A stretch of 13,826 nucleotides of DNA from Akkermansia muciniphila (GTDB taxonomy: Bacteria; Verrucomicrobiota; Verrucomicrobiia; Verrucomicrobiales; V1-33), in assembly GCA_943331195.2 (NCBI GenBank), contig CALQKQ020000042.1, positions 1-13,826 on the forward strand. Direction: 5' to 3'. Shown here in pieces: positions 1 through 7,782 of the stretch (its first letter is position 1; each line of letters starts with the position of its first letter). The notes under the pieces are model-generated. The model was not told the DNA's origin. It saw nothing but the letters and a program-made list of their open reading frames with translations, and made no database searches. Position numbers and translations under genes: made by a program.

Positions 1-2924
1 CCGTGGAATTTGTGGCAGGTGGCGCAGGTGGCGGTGAAGAGGGCTTTGCCGAGGGCGAGGTCGGGCTGGCCTTCGATGCAGGCCTTACGCTTGGCGGCGA
101 TGAGGGCTTGGGTTTCGCTGGTGGAGTCGCTCCAGCGGCCGAGGAGGCGCTCGGCGGCGGCGCGGAGGGCGGGGTCGGGGCTGGTGGCGAAGAAGCGGCG
201 GGTGGTGGCGGGGAGGTCGCGGGGGCTGATGAGGATGTTGGTGGTGGGGTCGGGGTGTTCGAGGGCGGCGAGGAGGCGCTGTTGCCATTCGGCGCGGCCG
301 GTGAGGAATTGGGCGGCGGCGATGCGGAGGGGAGGGGAGGCGTCGGGCCAGAGGCGGAGGACGGGAGTGCTGAAATCGTCGCCGGAGCCGACTTCGGCGG
401 CGGCGCGGAGGACGGGGATGAGCCAGGCGTCGGGGCCGCTGGCTTGGAGGAGGTCGAGGATGGCCTGGCGGGTGGTGGGGGTGCGGAGTTTGCGCAGGGT
501 GTCGACCAATTCGAGGCGACGGGGCAGGGGGGTGGCGGGGAGGGCGGCTTCGGCGATGAGGGCGGCGACGGCGGTGGGGTCGCCCCAGAGGGTGGCGAGG
601 CGTTGGGCGCGGTTTTTGAGATCTGGGGAGGGGCTTTGGGCCCAGCGGGCGAAGTGGGCGGCGGGGTTGGTTTGGGCGGGAAGGAAGGGGCCGGCTTCTT
701 GGGCTTTGAGGATGCCGTCGAGGGCGGCGGCGACGAGGTCGGGTTCGCTTTGGAGTTGGTCGAGGAAGGCGAGGAGGAGGTCGAGGTTTTCGGGTTGGCG
801 GGTATCGGTGAGGCGGCGGGCGGCCTTCGTGACGAGGCCGAGAGAGAGGGGGCGGGCGGCGGGGGCGATTTCGGCGAGGAGGGGGAGGTAGCGGGTGGGG
901 GCGGCGGCGAGGTGGGGTTCGAGGGCCATCCAGATGTGGAAGGGGAGGGTGGCGTCGGCGGGGGTGGCGCTGGCGAGGACGAGGTTGCGGAGGATGGCGG
1001 GAGGGAGTTCGCCGAGCTTGAATTTGTGGGGGATTTGGCTGGGATCGGCGTCGGTGGTGGGGGAGGGGGCGTAGGGGCGGTTGGTGGTGGGGGCGAGGTT
1101 GGAAGCGGGCCGGAGGGCCTGGGCGACGGCGTCGCGCACGGTGGGGTCGGGGTCGATGGCGAGTTTTTCGAGGACCGGATTGAGGAGGAGCTCGCCGTTT
1201 TGGGGTTTGCCGTTGGGGTAACCGGTGGAGGGGGTGCCGTCGGGGGCATCGCCTTCCATGCGGGCGGCGAGGCTGCGGATGGCGGGGTCGGGATGGGCGC
1301 TGGGGTTGGTTTGGAAGAAGCCGCGATCGCAGGCCACCAGGGTCCAATAGGCGTCGAGGAGGTGGGGGCCAGGGGAGGTGAGGGCGGCGTTGAGGAGGGC
1401 GATCCAGGAGTCGCGCTCGGGGGCATAGGAGCGCAGTGGGGCGAGGTCTGGAGGGGCCTGGTTGGGCAGGTTGCGGGGGGAATCGACGAGGCGGTTGGCG
1501 CGCTCGGCGATGAGGACGCGGGCTTGGCGGCGCATCCAGCTGTTGGGGTGTTGGAGAGTGGCGACGAGGGCTTCGGGGGAGAGGGCGGCGAGGTTGAGGT
1601 CGGGTACGGCGCGGGATTGGCGGGCGAGGGCTTGGCCGGCGGGGTTGCCTTCGTAGCAGACGCGCCAGATGCGGCCTTTGTCGCGGTCGACGCCGGTGGG
1701 GTTGGCCTGGGCGTTTTGGTAGCAGGGGTATTTGTCGCACCAATCCATGACCCAGAGGAAGCCATCGGGGCCGGTTTGGATGCTGACGGGGCGGAACCAG
1801 CCGTTGTTGGCGCGGAGGAAATCGCGGATGGGGCGGGCTTGGAAGGTGGCACCGACGGGGTCCATGGCTTCCTCGTGGATGGCATTGTCGTGGATATTGC
1901 CGAAGAAGGCGTGCTCGTGGGTGTCGGGGGGGTAGACGCCGCCTTGATAGAGGGCGATGCCGGCGTAGGCGGCGCGGAAGTGGCGGGGGTGATCTCGGCC
2001 GACGATGCTGGGGAGCAGTTCGTAGGCGTAGGGGTTTTCGGGGGCACCGCCTTGGCGGGCGTAGAGGCCGCCGGGGGCGAGGTGGAAGAAGTGGTCGATG
2101 ACGCAGGCTTCGACGAAGGCGTTGCCGCGGGCGTTGAAGTCGACGCCCCAGGGGTTGCTGGTGCCGTCGGCGTAGACCTCATAGTTTTGGACTTGGGGGC
2201 CGGAGGGGGTGGCGTTGAGGCGGACGCGGAAGACGCCGGCGTTGAGGGTAAAGCCTTCGGCGACGGGTTGTTCGGGGCGGCGGACTTTGCTTTCGGTGAA
2301 GACGCCGTGGGTGAAGTAGAGGGCGGCGTCGGGGCCCCAGGAGAAGCTATTGAGGAGTTCGTGGCGGTCCTCGAGGCCGAAGCCGGTGAGGAGGGTTTGG
2401 TATTCGTCGGCGACGTCGTCGCCGTTGGTGTCGCGGAAGAAGAAGAGGTTGGGGGCTTGGCCGATGAAGGCACCGCCGTGGCCGCAGAGGATGGCGGTGG
2501 CGAGGCTGAGGCCTTCGGCGAAGACGGTGCGGCGGTCGGCTTGGCCGTCGTTGTCGGTGTCTTCTAGGATGACGATGCGGTCGCGGGGGGAATCGCTTTG
2601 TTGGGGAATGACGGGGTGGAAGCGGGAGTCGCTGGCGGTTTTGGAGTAGTCGTTGGGGTGGGCGGCCCCGCTGGGGTATTCGTAGAGTTCGACGACCCAG
2701 AGGCGGCCGCGGTGGTCCCAGGACATGGCTACGGGATTGACGACGAGGGGTTCGCTGGCGAAGCAGCGGACGGCGTAGCCCTCGGGGACGGCCATGGCGG
2801 CGATGGCCTGCGGGACGGAGGGGCAGGGGCCGGCGGCGGGGGCGTAGACGCCTTCGAGCTCCTTGGCGGGGAGGAGGGCGGGTGCCAGGGCGCAGAGGGC
2901 GAAGAGGAGGGGGCGGAGGATCAT
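1..2924 (-). CDS. PVC-type haem-binding CxxCH protein (membrane-bound dehydrogenase domain), 3' end cut by window edge
   Basis: The frame is open from ATG 2924 to the window edge, giving 974 visible codons and no stop. The N-terminus (MILRPLLFALCALAPALLPA) is a signal peptide. Residues ~45-420 match the Pirellula/Verrucomicrobium 'putative membrane-bound dehydrogenase' domain, a sorbosone-dehydrogenase-like beta-propeller. Landmarks are GRLWVVELYEYP (~73-84), NPWGVDF (257-263), CVIDHFFHLAPGG (274-286) and WFRP followed by a GPDG motif (~376-388). Residues ~435-930 are Leu/Ala-rich helical repeats, probably HEAT/ARM type. CATCH at 967-971 is a c-type haem attachment site. In this family a haem domain of roughly 130 residues begins there, so about 100 residues are probably missing. 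The protein should act outside the cytoplasm in a redox reaction, but its substrate is unknown. No Shine-Dalgarno precedes the ATG. The family assignment is secure and the biochemical role is not. Confidence 0.93.
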   Translation of the reverse strand, partial: MILRPLLFALCALAPALLPAKELEGVYAPAAGPCPSVPQAIAAMAVPEGYAVRCFASEPLVVNPVAMSWDHRGRLWVVELYEYPSGAAHPNDYSKTASDSRFHPVIPQQSDSPRDRIVILEDTDNDGQADRRTVFAEGLSLATAILCGHGGAFIGQAPNLFFFRDTNGDDVADEYQTLLTGFGLEDRHELLNSFSWGPDAALYFTHGVFTESKVRRPEQPVAEGFTLNAGVFRVRLNATPSGPQVQNYEVYADGTSNPWGVDFNARGNAFVEACVIDHFFHLAPGGLYARQGGAPENPYAYELLPSIVGRDHPRHFRAAYAGIALYQGGVYPPDTHEHAFFGNIHDNAIHEEAMDPVGATFQARPIRDFLRANNGWFRPVSIQTGPDGFLWVMDWCDKYPCYQNAQANPTGVDRDKGRIWRVCYEGNPAGQALARQSRAVPDLNLAALSPEALVATLQHPNSWMRRQARVLIAERANRLVDSPRNLPNQAPPDLAPLRSYAPERDSWIALLNAALTSPGPHLLDAYWTLVACDRGFFQTNPSAHPDPAIRSLAARMEGDAPDGTPSTGYPNGKPQNGELLLNPVLEKLAIDPDPTVRDAVAQALRPASNLAPTTNRPYAPSPTTDADPSQIPHKFKLGELPPAILRNLVLASATPADATLPFHIWMALEPHLAAAPTRYLPLLAEIAPAARPLSLGLVTKAARRLTDTRQPENLDLLLAFLDQLQSEPDLVAAALDGILKAQEAGPFLPAQTNPAAHFARWAQSPSPDLKNRAQRLATLWGDPTAVAALIAEAALPATPLPRRLELVDTLRKLRTPTTRQAILDLLQASGPDAWLIPVLRAAAEVGSGDDFSTPVLRLWPDASPPLRIAAAQFLTGRAEWQQRLLAALEHPDPTTNILISPRDLPATTRRFFATSPDPALRAAAERLLGRWSDSTSETQALIAAKRKACIEGQPDLALGKALFTATCATCHKFH

Positions 2925-3170
2925 GGCGAGGGGGATAGAGCAGATACGGGAGGCTGCGGGGGAAATTGATGCGAAAAGCTGCGGGGGGGAATAAGGTATA
3001 GCGCAGGGGTGGCGCTGCCTGGAAAGCTGAAAAATTAAGTTTGCATGAACTTTCAGTCCAAAGGGGCCGCAGCCCCAAAAACCTGAGGGGGCCTAGGATT
3101 TTTTTGTAGCCTTGGTGGTAAAAACCATCCAACGTCGTTGAATATTCCCCCAAACCACATTGAGCCACGC
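2925..3170. promoter_or_regulatory. Divergent intergenic region between the CxxCH gene and the secretin-cluster operon
   Basis: These 246 nt separate two genes reading away from each other, so both promoters should lie here. No convincing -35/-10 pair was found in either direction. Two small hairpins are visible. One is GGGGC-CGCA-GCCCC at 3063-3076. The other is a 6-bp stem (3114-3119 with 3124-3129, one G-T wobble) with an AAAA loop, about 40 nt before the start at 3171. AT-rich stretches occur near 3028-3042 and 3098-3106. Neither hairpin is followed by a T-run in an orientation that would make it a terminator. Confidence 0.35.
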
Positions 3171-3851
3171 ATGAAATTACCGTCCCGATTTGCCATTGTC
3201 GCCTTTGCGTTAGCAGGGCTGAGCGCCTCTGCCTGGGCCCAAACTCCGCCGGCCAAGAAGGAGCCGGAAGCCTCGGGGAAGAAAGAGAAGCTGGTGGACA
3301 TCAAGGACATCAAGATTCAGGTGCAAAAGACGCCTGATTTTACGTTGAAGGGTGGCACGACGGACAAGCGGGTGCGGCCGAAGGATTGGATTGAGATTGA
3401 GCCGGAGTTCAAGACCTTGCGTTCCCCGATGGACAAGAAGGCGGAAGTGGTGCCGGAATTGACGTTTAAGTACTATGTTTTTTTGAACAGCAGCGTGCGG
3501 GAGAATGCGCGGATTTTGACGGCGGAAGTGATTCACACGAACGTGCCGATTGATGAAGTGACGCACAGCGTGGTGTACATTTCGCCCTCGACGATTTTGC
3601 GGGTGACGGGCAAGCCTGAGGGCAATGCGACGCTGGTGTCGGCCTATGCGGTGGAGGTGACGAAGAACGGGGAAGTGGTGGGTTTTTTCAGCAAGGCTGG
3701 GGGTGCCACGGTGGACAATCCGTCGGATCCGAAAGGGAAGTGGTGGGAGATGAAGACGGCACCGGCGCAGGAGCCGGCGCTGTTGTCGAAGCCGCAGACG
3801 CCGTTTGCGCCGCTCTGGGGCGATTTCCACGCCGACGTGAAAGCCAAGTAA
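3171..3851 (+). CDS. Secreted Amuc_1102-like protein, first gene of the pilus-type secretin cluster
   Basis: The protein is 226 aa. The chosen start is ATG 3171, which places a clean signal peptide at the N-terminus (MKLPSRFAIVAFALAGLSAS, then AWAQ, cleavage probably after AWA). A longer reading from TTG 3138 would put charged residues ahead of it. A Lys/Glu/Pro-rich stretch follows, then a beta-rich domain of alternating hydrophobic strands: DIKIQVQKTPDFTLKG, RPKDWIEIEP, LTFKYYVFL and a YISPSTILRVTG segment. The sequence and its place at the head of the cluster match Amuc_1102 of Akkermansia. From memory, that protein was reported to have an immunoglobulin-like fold resembling archaeal pilus subunits. 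It is predicted to be periplasmic or surface-exposed, and its function is not established. It lacks a prepilin peptidase cleavage motif, so it is not an ordinary type IV pilin. The next gene begins 103 nt downstream. Confidence 0.85.
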   Translation: MKLPSRFAIVAFALAGLSASAWAQTPPAKKEPEASGKKEKLVDIKDIKIQVQKTPDFTLKGGTTDKRVRPKDWIEIEPEFKTLRSPMDKKAEVVPELTFKYYVFLNSSVRENARILTAEVIHTNVPIDEVTHSVVYISPSTILRVTGKPEGNATLVSAYAVEVTKNGEVVGFFSKAGGATVDNPSDPKGKWWEMKTAPAQEPALLSKPQTPFAPLWGDFHADVKAK

Positions 3852-3914
3852 GCTAAGCCTGGCACAATAACTCTCGCCGCGCAGCTGTTGAGGAGGGGAC
3901 CAGGGGGTTTCCTA

Positions 3915-3943
3915 TTGACAGGGCAGGCATTCACCGATCTAAA
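3915..3943 (+). promoter_or_regulatory. Candidate sigma70-type promoter in front of the PilM-PilN-like gene
   Basis: A perfect TTGACA (3915-3920) is followed, after exactly 17 nt, by TCTAAA (3938-3943), which matches 4 of 6 positions of TATAAT. Transcription would start near 3950, only a few bases before ATG 3955, giving an almost leaderless mRNA. This fits the absence of a Shine-Dalgarno there. It would let the last four cluster genes be expressed separately from the first. A chance match cannot be excluded. Confidence 0.35.
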
Positions 3944-3954
3944 AGACCATCACG

Positions 3955-5763
3955 ATGGCCGAGAAGAAATCTATCCTAACTTTGAACCTTGGTTCCCAAC
4001 GCGTCGGGATGGCGCGTTTTGGCATCAGCGGCAAGGGCGGCGTCCTCCTCAAGGACTATGCTTTTTGCGAAATGGCAGGCGACCCCACCGCAGATGGGAC
4101 CCGTCGCAGCAGTCTGACTGAAGCTGTCAAGCAATTGACGGCGCAGTTTAAGGCGGCTGAGTCGGAGGTGAACTATGCGGTGCCGGGGCAGTTCCTCATT
4201 GCCAAGTTTGTCAAGCTGCCTCCGCTCGCGGAGGACCAGGTGGACAAAATTGTCGGCTTTGAGGCGCAGCAGGCGGTGCCGTTCCCCTTGGCGGAAACGG
4301 TGTGGGACTACCAATTGATGGGCAAGAGCGGGGGAGAAGTGGAAGTGGGCATCGTGGCGATTCGCTCGGAGCACTTGAGCGAGTTGCACGGGGCGGTGGA
4401 AGGGGCCCGCTTGGAGGCGAACTTGGTGGATGGTGCCCCAGTGGCGCTCTACAACGCGTTCCGCTACAACTATCCGGACGCGCAAGGTTGCTCGCTGCTG
4501 ATTGATCTTGGGGCCCGCACCACGAACTTGATTTTCATTGAAGGCCACCGGGCCTTTATCAACTCGTTCCAGACGGGCGGGGCCTCGATCACGCAGAGCA
4601 TTGCCCGGGAAATGGGGATGGACTACGATGCGGCGGAAGGGCGGAAAGTGACCGAAGGGTTTGTCAATTTGGGAGGAAACTACGCGGACCACGAGGATCC
4701 GGAAGTGGATGCCATGTCCAAGGTGATCCGCAATGCGCTGCTCAAGGTGCACGGTGAGATCACGCGGCGGACCAATGCCTATCGCAGCCAACAGGGCGGC
4801 AGCGCGCCGAGCGCGGTGTACCTTGCGGGTGCCGGGGCCTCGCTGCCTTATCTCAAGGAAGTGTTTGAGGAGAAGCTGCGCTTGCCGGTGGAGTATTTCA
4901 ATCCGCTGCGCAACGTTGCGGTGGGACCTCGGGTGAATCCAGAGCAGGTGGGCGCGGAGGCGCACACCTTGGGCGAGTTGGTGGGCTTGGCGCTGCGCGA
5001 GATGGCTTGTCCGATGGAATTGGACTTGGCGCCGGTGTCGGTGAAGGCGGCCAAGGATGTGGGAGCGAAGAAGCCGCGCTTGTATCTCGCGGCGGCCTGT
5101 CTCTTGGCGGGATTGGGCAGCCTGTGGGTGTACAACAACAGCGCTACTTCGGCCTTTGCGAGGGAGACGGCGAAGTATGAAAATGAAATTGAGAAGTTCG
5201 CCAAGTATGACGAGCAGATCAAGGAGCAGGAGAAACGGCAGAAGGTCGAGGAAGCCCGGGCGGACTACTACACTGGGGTGATCAACGACCGCAGCTTCTG
5301 GGTGAACATGATGAATGCGCTCAACGCGCAGTTTGCCGACGAGAAAATCTGGATCACGCAGATTTCCATGGTGGGGCCGAAGGGCGAACCAACCGTGGAT
5401 GCCCTCTTCCCTAACGCCTACGCCTATCCCTTCAGTACGGGGGCGGCCAAAGCTCCGGCGGCCGCGGCGGCGAAGAGCAGCACCATTCCGGTGGCCGCGC
5501 TGCACATCGGCGGCATCAACCGCGGACCAGGGGAAGATGTCCCGACGCTTTTTGCGAAGCTGCGGGAAAATCTGAAGGACTACTTTGAGTTCGACACCAC
5601 CAAGACGGACGACGATCTGCGCAATGACTATGTGGTGAACCAGGTGGGGTCCGCCAGCACCAAGGAAGGATATGACTTCCAAATCCTGCTCCCGCTGAAG
5701 CGGAAGCTGGAAGTCCCGGCTCCGGGCATCAAGACCAAGACCAAGACCGCGACCAAAAAATAA
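3955..5763 (+). CDS. pilM: PilM-PilN-like fusion protein: actin-like type IV pilus assembly protein with inner-membrane extension (Amuc_1101-like)
   Basis: The protein is 602 aa. ATG 3955 is fixed by an in-frame TAA at 3940-3942. Residues ~5-345 form a PilM-type actin-like ATP-binding domain. The phosphate-binding strand is ILTLNLGSQRVGMARF (7-22), the second phosphate loop LLIDLGARTTNLIFIEG (181-197), and the adenosine motif VYLAGAGASLPYLKEVF (288-304). ELDLAP (355-360) resembles the start of a PilN protein. It is followed by one membrane helix (~376-393), a charged coiled coil (~400-435) and a periplasmic-type region with an Ala-rich linker (~497-507). Free PilM is about 350 aa, so the extra ~250 residues look like a fused PilN. 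The C-terminus is an unusual Lys-Thr repeat. In type IV pili PilM forms the cytoplasmic ring and binds PilN, and here the two appear covalently joined. The gap to the next gene is 22 nt, which supports co-transcription. Confidence 0.9.
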   Translation: MAEKKSILTLNLGSQRVGMARFGISGKGGVLLKDYAFCEMAGDPTADGTRRSSLTEAVKQLTAQFKAAESEVNYAVPGQFLIAKFVKLPPLAEDQVDKIVGFEAQQAVPFPLAETVWDYQLMGKSGGEVEVGIVAIRSEHLSELHGAVEGARLEANLVDGAPVALYNAFRYNYPDAQGCSLLIDLGARTTNLIFIEGHRAFINSFQTGGASITQSIAREMGMDYDAAEGRKVTEGFVNLGGNYADHEDPEVDAMSKVIRNALLKVHGEITRRTNAYRSQQGGSAPSAVYLAGAGASLPYLKEVFEEKLRLPVEYFNPLRNVAVGPRVNPEQVGAEAHTLGELVGLALREMACPMELDLAPVSVKAAKDVGAKKPRLYLAAACLLAGLGSLWVYNNSATSAFARETAKYENEIEKFAKYDEQIKEQEKRQKVEEARADYYTGVINDRSFWVNMMNALNAQFADEKIWITQISMVGPKGEPTVDALFPNAYAYPFSTGAAKAPAAAAAKSSTIPVAALHIGGINRGPGEDVPTLFAKLRENLKDYFEFDTTKTDDDLRNDYVVNQVGSASTKEGYDFQILLPLKRKLEVPAPGIKTKTKTATKK

Positions 5764-5785
5764 CCTTCCGATCCTCGACACATTC

Positions 5786-6775
5786 ATGAGCAAGGCAAAG
5801 CAGAACACGTTTCTGACAGGATATTTCACCATACTGGCGGCAGGGGCGGCCGGTTTGGGTTATCTTGCATATTCTTCCTATTCGGCTTCTTCGGAAGCCA
5901 AGGACAACTACGAAACCCAAAAGGCGCGACTCCTCAGCTTGCAGAAGGCCCCGATTTTCCCTAAGCAGGAGAATGTGGATGCCAAGAAGAAGCAGGTGGA
6001 CGCCTATGTGGCTAAAGTGGGGGAGTTGAGCACGACGCTGCGCAACTTCCAGGCGCCCTTGGTGGAAGACATGGACAATAGCAAATTCCAGTCCAAGCTG
6101 CAAAAGACCCGCGACGCGATTGTGGCTGAAGCCAAGGATGCGGGGGTGACGCTGCCGGAAGGCTTCGACATGGGCATGGGGACGTATCTGTCCACCTTCC
6201 CGGAAACGAGCGCGGTGCCCCGGCTAAATGCTTGGTTGGACGGGATTCATTCCTGCATCAGCATCTTGATCGCCAGCGGGGTGAAGGAAATCACCCTGGT
6301 CAGCCGTCCGGAGTTGGCTTTTGAAAGCAAGAAAGAGGATCCCGCCAAGGCGGATGGGGCGGCCAAGCCTAAGCCTGCGCCGAAGCCGCCTGCTGCGGCG
6401 AAGGGCAAGAAGGTGGAAGCGGCTCCGGTGGTGGTGTTGGAGGAATCGGCGGCGCTGGAGCGCTACCCCTTCACGGTGGTGTTTACTTCGTCCAACCGGG
6501 CGCTGAACGACGTCATGACCGCGCTGGCCAACACCGCGCCTGGCTCCAAGGATGCTAGCTTCTTCAATATCCGGGCGCTGCGCATTGAAAATGAGCAGAA
6601 GACGGGGGCGGAAACCTCCGCACAGATCCAAGTGCAGGAGCAGACCGATCCCGACACCCAAAAGCCCTTCAAGCGGGACTCCACCTACATCTTCGGGGTG
6701 GAAAAAATCCAAGCTCATCTTGGGCTGGACCTGATTCGTTTCCCCGGCCCTCCGTCGGCCGAAGCCAAGAAATAA
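5786..6775 (+). CDS. Amuc_1100-like pilus-associated membrane protein (PilO-like position)
   Basis: The protein is 329 aa, close to the ~317 aa of Akkermansia Amuc_1100. A short basic N-terminus precedes one membrane helix (~9-31). A coiled-coil region (~36-110) follows, then an alpha/beta domain that includes LNAWLDGIHSCISILIASGV (147-166) and EITLVSRPEL (168-177). A Lys/Pro/Ala-rich linker covers ~181-212. A second alpha/beta domain includes RYPFTVVFTSSNRALNDVM (226-244), FFNIRALRIENE (259-270) and LGLDLIRF (312-319). The order membrane helix, coiled coil and two ferredoxin-like lobes is that of PilO/GspM, which fits its place after the PilM-PilN gene. Amuc_1100 is known as an outer-envelope protein that signals to host TLR2. 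Whether this homologue does so cannot be judged from sequence. No Shine-Dalgarno precedes the ATG, and the gap to the next gene is 27 nt. Confidence 0.88.
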   Translation: MSKAKQNTFLTGYFTILAAGAAGLGYLAYSSYSASSEAKDNYETQKARLLSLQKAPIFPKQENVDAKKKQVDAYVAKVGELSTTLRNFQAPLVEDMDNSKFQSKLQKTRDAIVAEAKDAGVTLPEGFDMGMGTYLSTFPETSAVPRLNAWLDGIHSCISILIASGVKEITLVSRPELAFESKKEDPAKADGAAKPKPAPKPPAAAKGKKVEAAPVVVLEESAALERYPFTVVFTSSNRALNDVMTALANTAPGSKDASFFNIRALRIENEQKTGAETSAQIQVQEQTDPDTQKPFKRDSTYIFGVEKIQAHLGLDLIRFPGPPSAEAKK

Positions 6776-6802
6776 CCCCCTAGGACCGCAAGTTTTCCCT
6801 CC

Positions 6803-7777
6803 ATGGAAGCCATCAAGACCAAATACGACCGACTTTTGCTCGGCCTGTGCGCCCTCGTTGCTCTCGGCATCGGCGTCGTGCTGATTCTCAACATCCTCTC
6901 GTTCAACGGGCAGTTTACTGCGCCGCCGAAGTCGGGTAAGGAAGCGGCCAATCTCGGGCCGGATCAGAGCGAAAACGTCGCCAAGGCGGCGGCCGCTTTA
7001 GCCGTCGAGGCCAAGCGGCAACCCCTGCGCCTCTCCGGGGGCCGCGTCGCCGACTTGCTCGTCTCCACTCCTGTGGTGAAGACCGCAGACGGCCAAGTGA
7101 TTGCCCTCTTGGATTCCGCCGCTCCGCAGCTGCGCCCACCGATCGACAATGGTTGGCTCTATGAAAACGAGCTGGATCTGACGCGGGACGACATCGCCCA
7201 ATTGGACAACGACGGCGATGGCTACAGCAACCTCGAGGAATTCGAGGGCAAGAGCAATCCGCGCAATCGCTCTGATGTGCCACCGTTTTACACCAAGCTG
7301 CACTACAAAGAATGCATCAAAGAGCCGCTCTCGCTCAAGTTTGCCATCTACAACAATGGTGAAATTCAGCTGTCCCGCACGGAGCCCAAGCCTTCGAGGT
7401 CGGCCTTCATGAAAGCTGGGGAGACCTTCTCGGTGGAGCCTCGCTTCAAGGTCACCAAGGTGGAGATGCGCGAGGTCACCGATAGCGGCATCACCGATCA
7501 AAAGCCCTTCCTGATCATCGAAGACAGCGAGGCCAAGACGGCACCTCCTTTGGAGATCCGCTTGGGCCAGACGGTCGAGCGGCCCAATCTGTCGGCCAAG
7601 GTGATCGACGAACTTTCTGGAAAAGACTTTGTGCTCAAGGAAGGGCAGGAGTTTGAACTTCAGAAACTGCCTGGGACGAAAATTCTCGTGGCAAAAGTCA
7701 CGGAGGAATCGGTCATCATCAGCTTCATCCTGCCCGGGAAAACCGAGCGCCAGGAGCAGGCCTTGAAGATTAAATAA
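6803..7777 (+). CDS. Amuc_1099-like single-pass envelope protein with EF-hand-type calcium loop (PilP/GspC-like position)
   Basis: The protein is 324 aa. A short basic N-terminus leads into one membrane helix (~11-33), and the remainder should be periplasmic. Residues 135-146 (DNDGDGYSNLEE) form a canonical EF-hand/thrombospondin-3-type loop, with acids at positions 1, 3 and 5, Gly at 6 and Glu at 12, inside a region rich in acidic residues. The C-terminal ~170 residues are beta-rich: a FLIIEDSEAK segment, LEIRLGQTVERPNLSAKVID, and EFELQKLPGTKILVAKV followed by ESVIISF. The final strands resemble the small beta domain of PilP/GspC that docks on a secretin, but this is inferred from position and pattern only. 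It lies directly before the secretin gene, where pilP sits before pilQ, and matches Amuc_1099 in order. Unlike PilP it has a membrane anchor and no lipobox. Confidence 0.83.
   Translation: MEAIKTKYDRLLLGLCALVALGIGVVLILNILSFNGQFTAPPKSGKEAANLGPDQSENVAKAAAALAVEAKRQPLRLSGGRVADLLVSTPVVKTADGQVIALLDSAAPQLRPPIDNGWLYENELDLTRDDIAQLDNDGDGYSNLEEFEGKSNPRNRSDVPPFYTKLHYKECIKEPLSLKFAIYNNGEIQLSRTEPKPSRSAFMKAGETFSVEPRFKVTKVEMREVTDSGITDQKPFLIIEDSEAKTAPPLEIRLGQTVERPNLSAKVIDELSGKDFVLKEGQEFELQKLPGTKILVAKVTEESVIISFILPGKTERQEQALKIK
7205..7240 (+). other. EF-hand-type calcium-binding loop within the Amuc_1099-like gene
   Basis: The 12-residue loop D-N-D-G-D-G-Y-S-N-L-E-E has acids at ligand positions 1, 3, 5 and 12 and Gly at 6, as in EF-hands and thrombospondin type 3 repeats. 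It occurs once. It is followed by a hydrophobic residue and K-S-N-P, as in the calcium loops of many secreted Verrucomicrobia proteins. Confidence 0.7.
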
Positions 7778-7782
7778 ACAAC

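Noticed and set aside
85..1743. Minus-strand 552-codon frame rich in Arg and Pro
   Set aside because: It is a different frame of the same minus-strand gene, with a low-complexity Arg/Pro product typical of GC-rich shadow frames.
3..2567. Plus-strand 854-codon open frame rich in Gly, Glu, Ala and Val
   Set aside because: It is the complement of the CxxCH gene. The minus frame shows a signal peptide, family motifs and CATCH, while the plus frame has no domain and only repetitive composition caused by C-ending codons on the other strand.
3063..3076. GGGGC-CGCA-GCCCC hairpin as a terminator
   Set aside because: A-runs, not T-runs, follow on the + strand. It lies in a divergent intergenic region where no transcript should end.
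3891..3896. AGGAGG upstream of the PilM-PilN-like gene
   Set aside because: It lies about 60 nt before ATG 3955, and no start codon follows at a working distance. A stop at 3940-3942 blocks any extension of the gene to it.
3976..5832. Minus-strand 618-codon frame opposite the PilM-PilN-like gene
   Set aside because: The plus frame carries clear actin-fold motifs. The minus product is His/Arg/Leu-rich with no recognisable domain.
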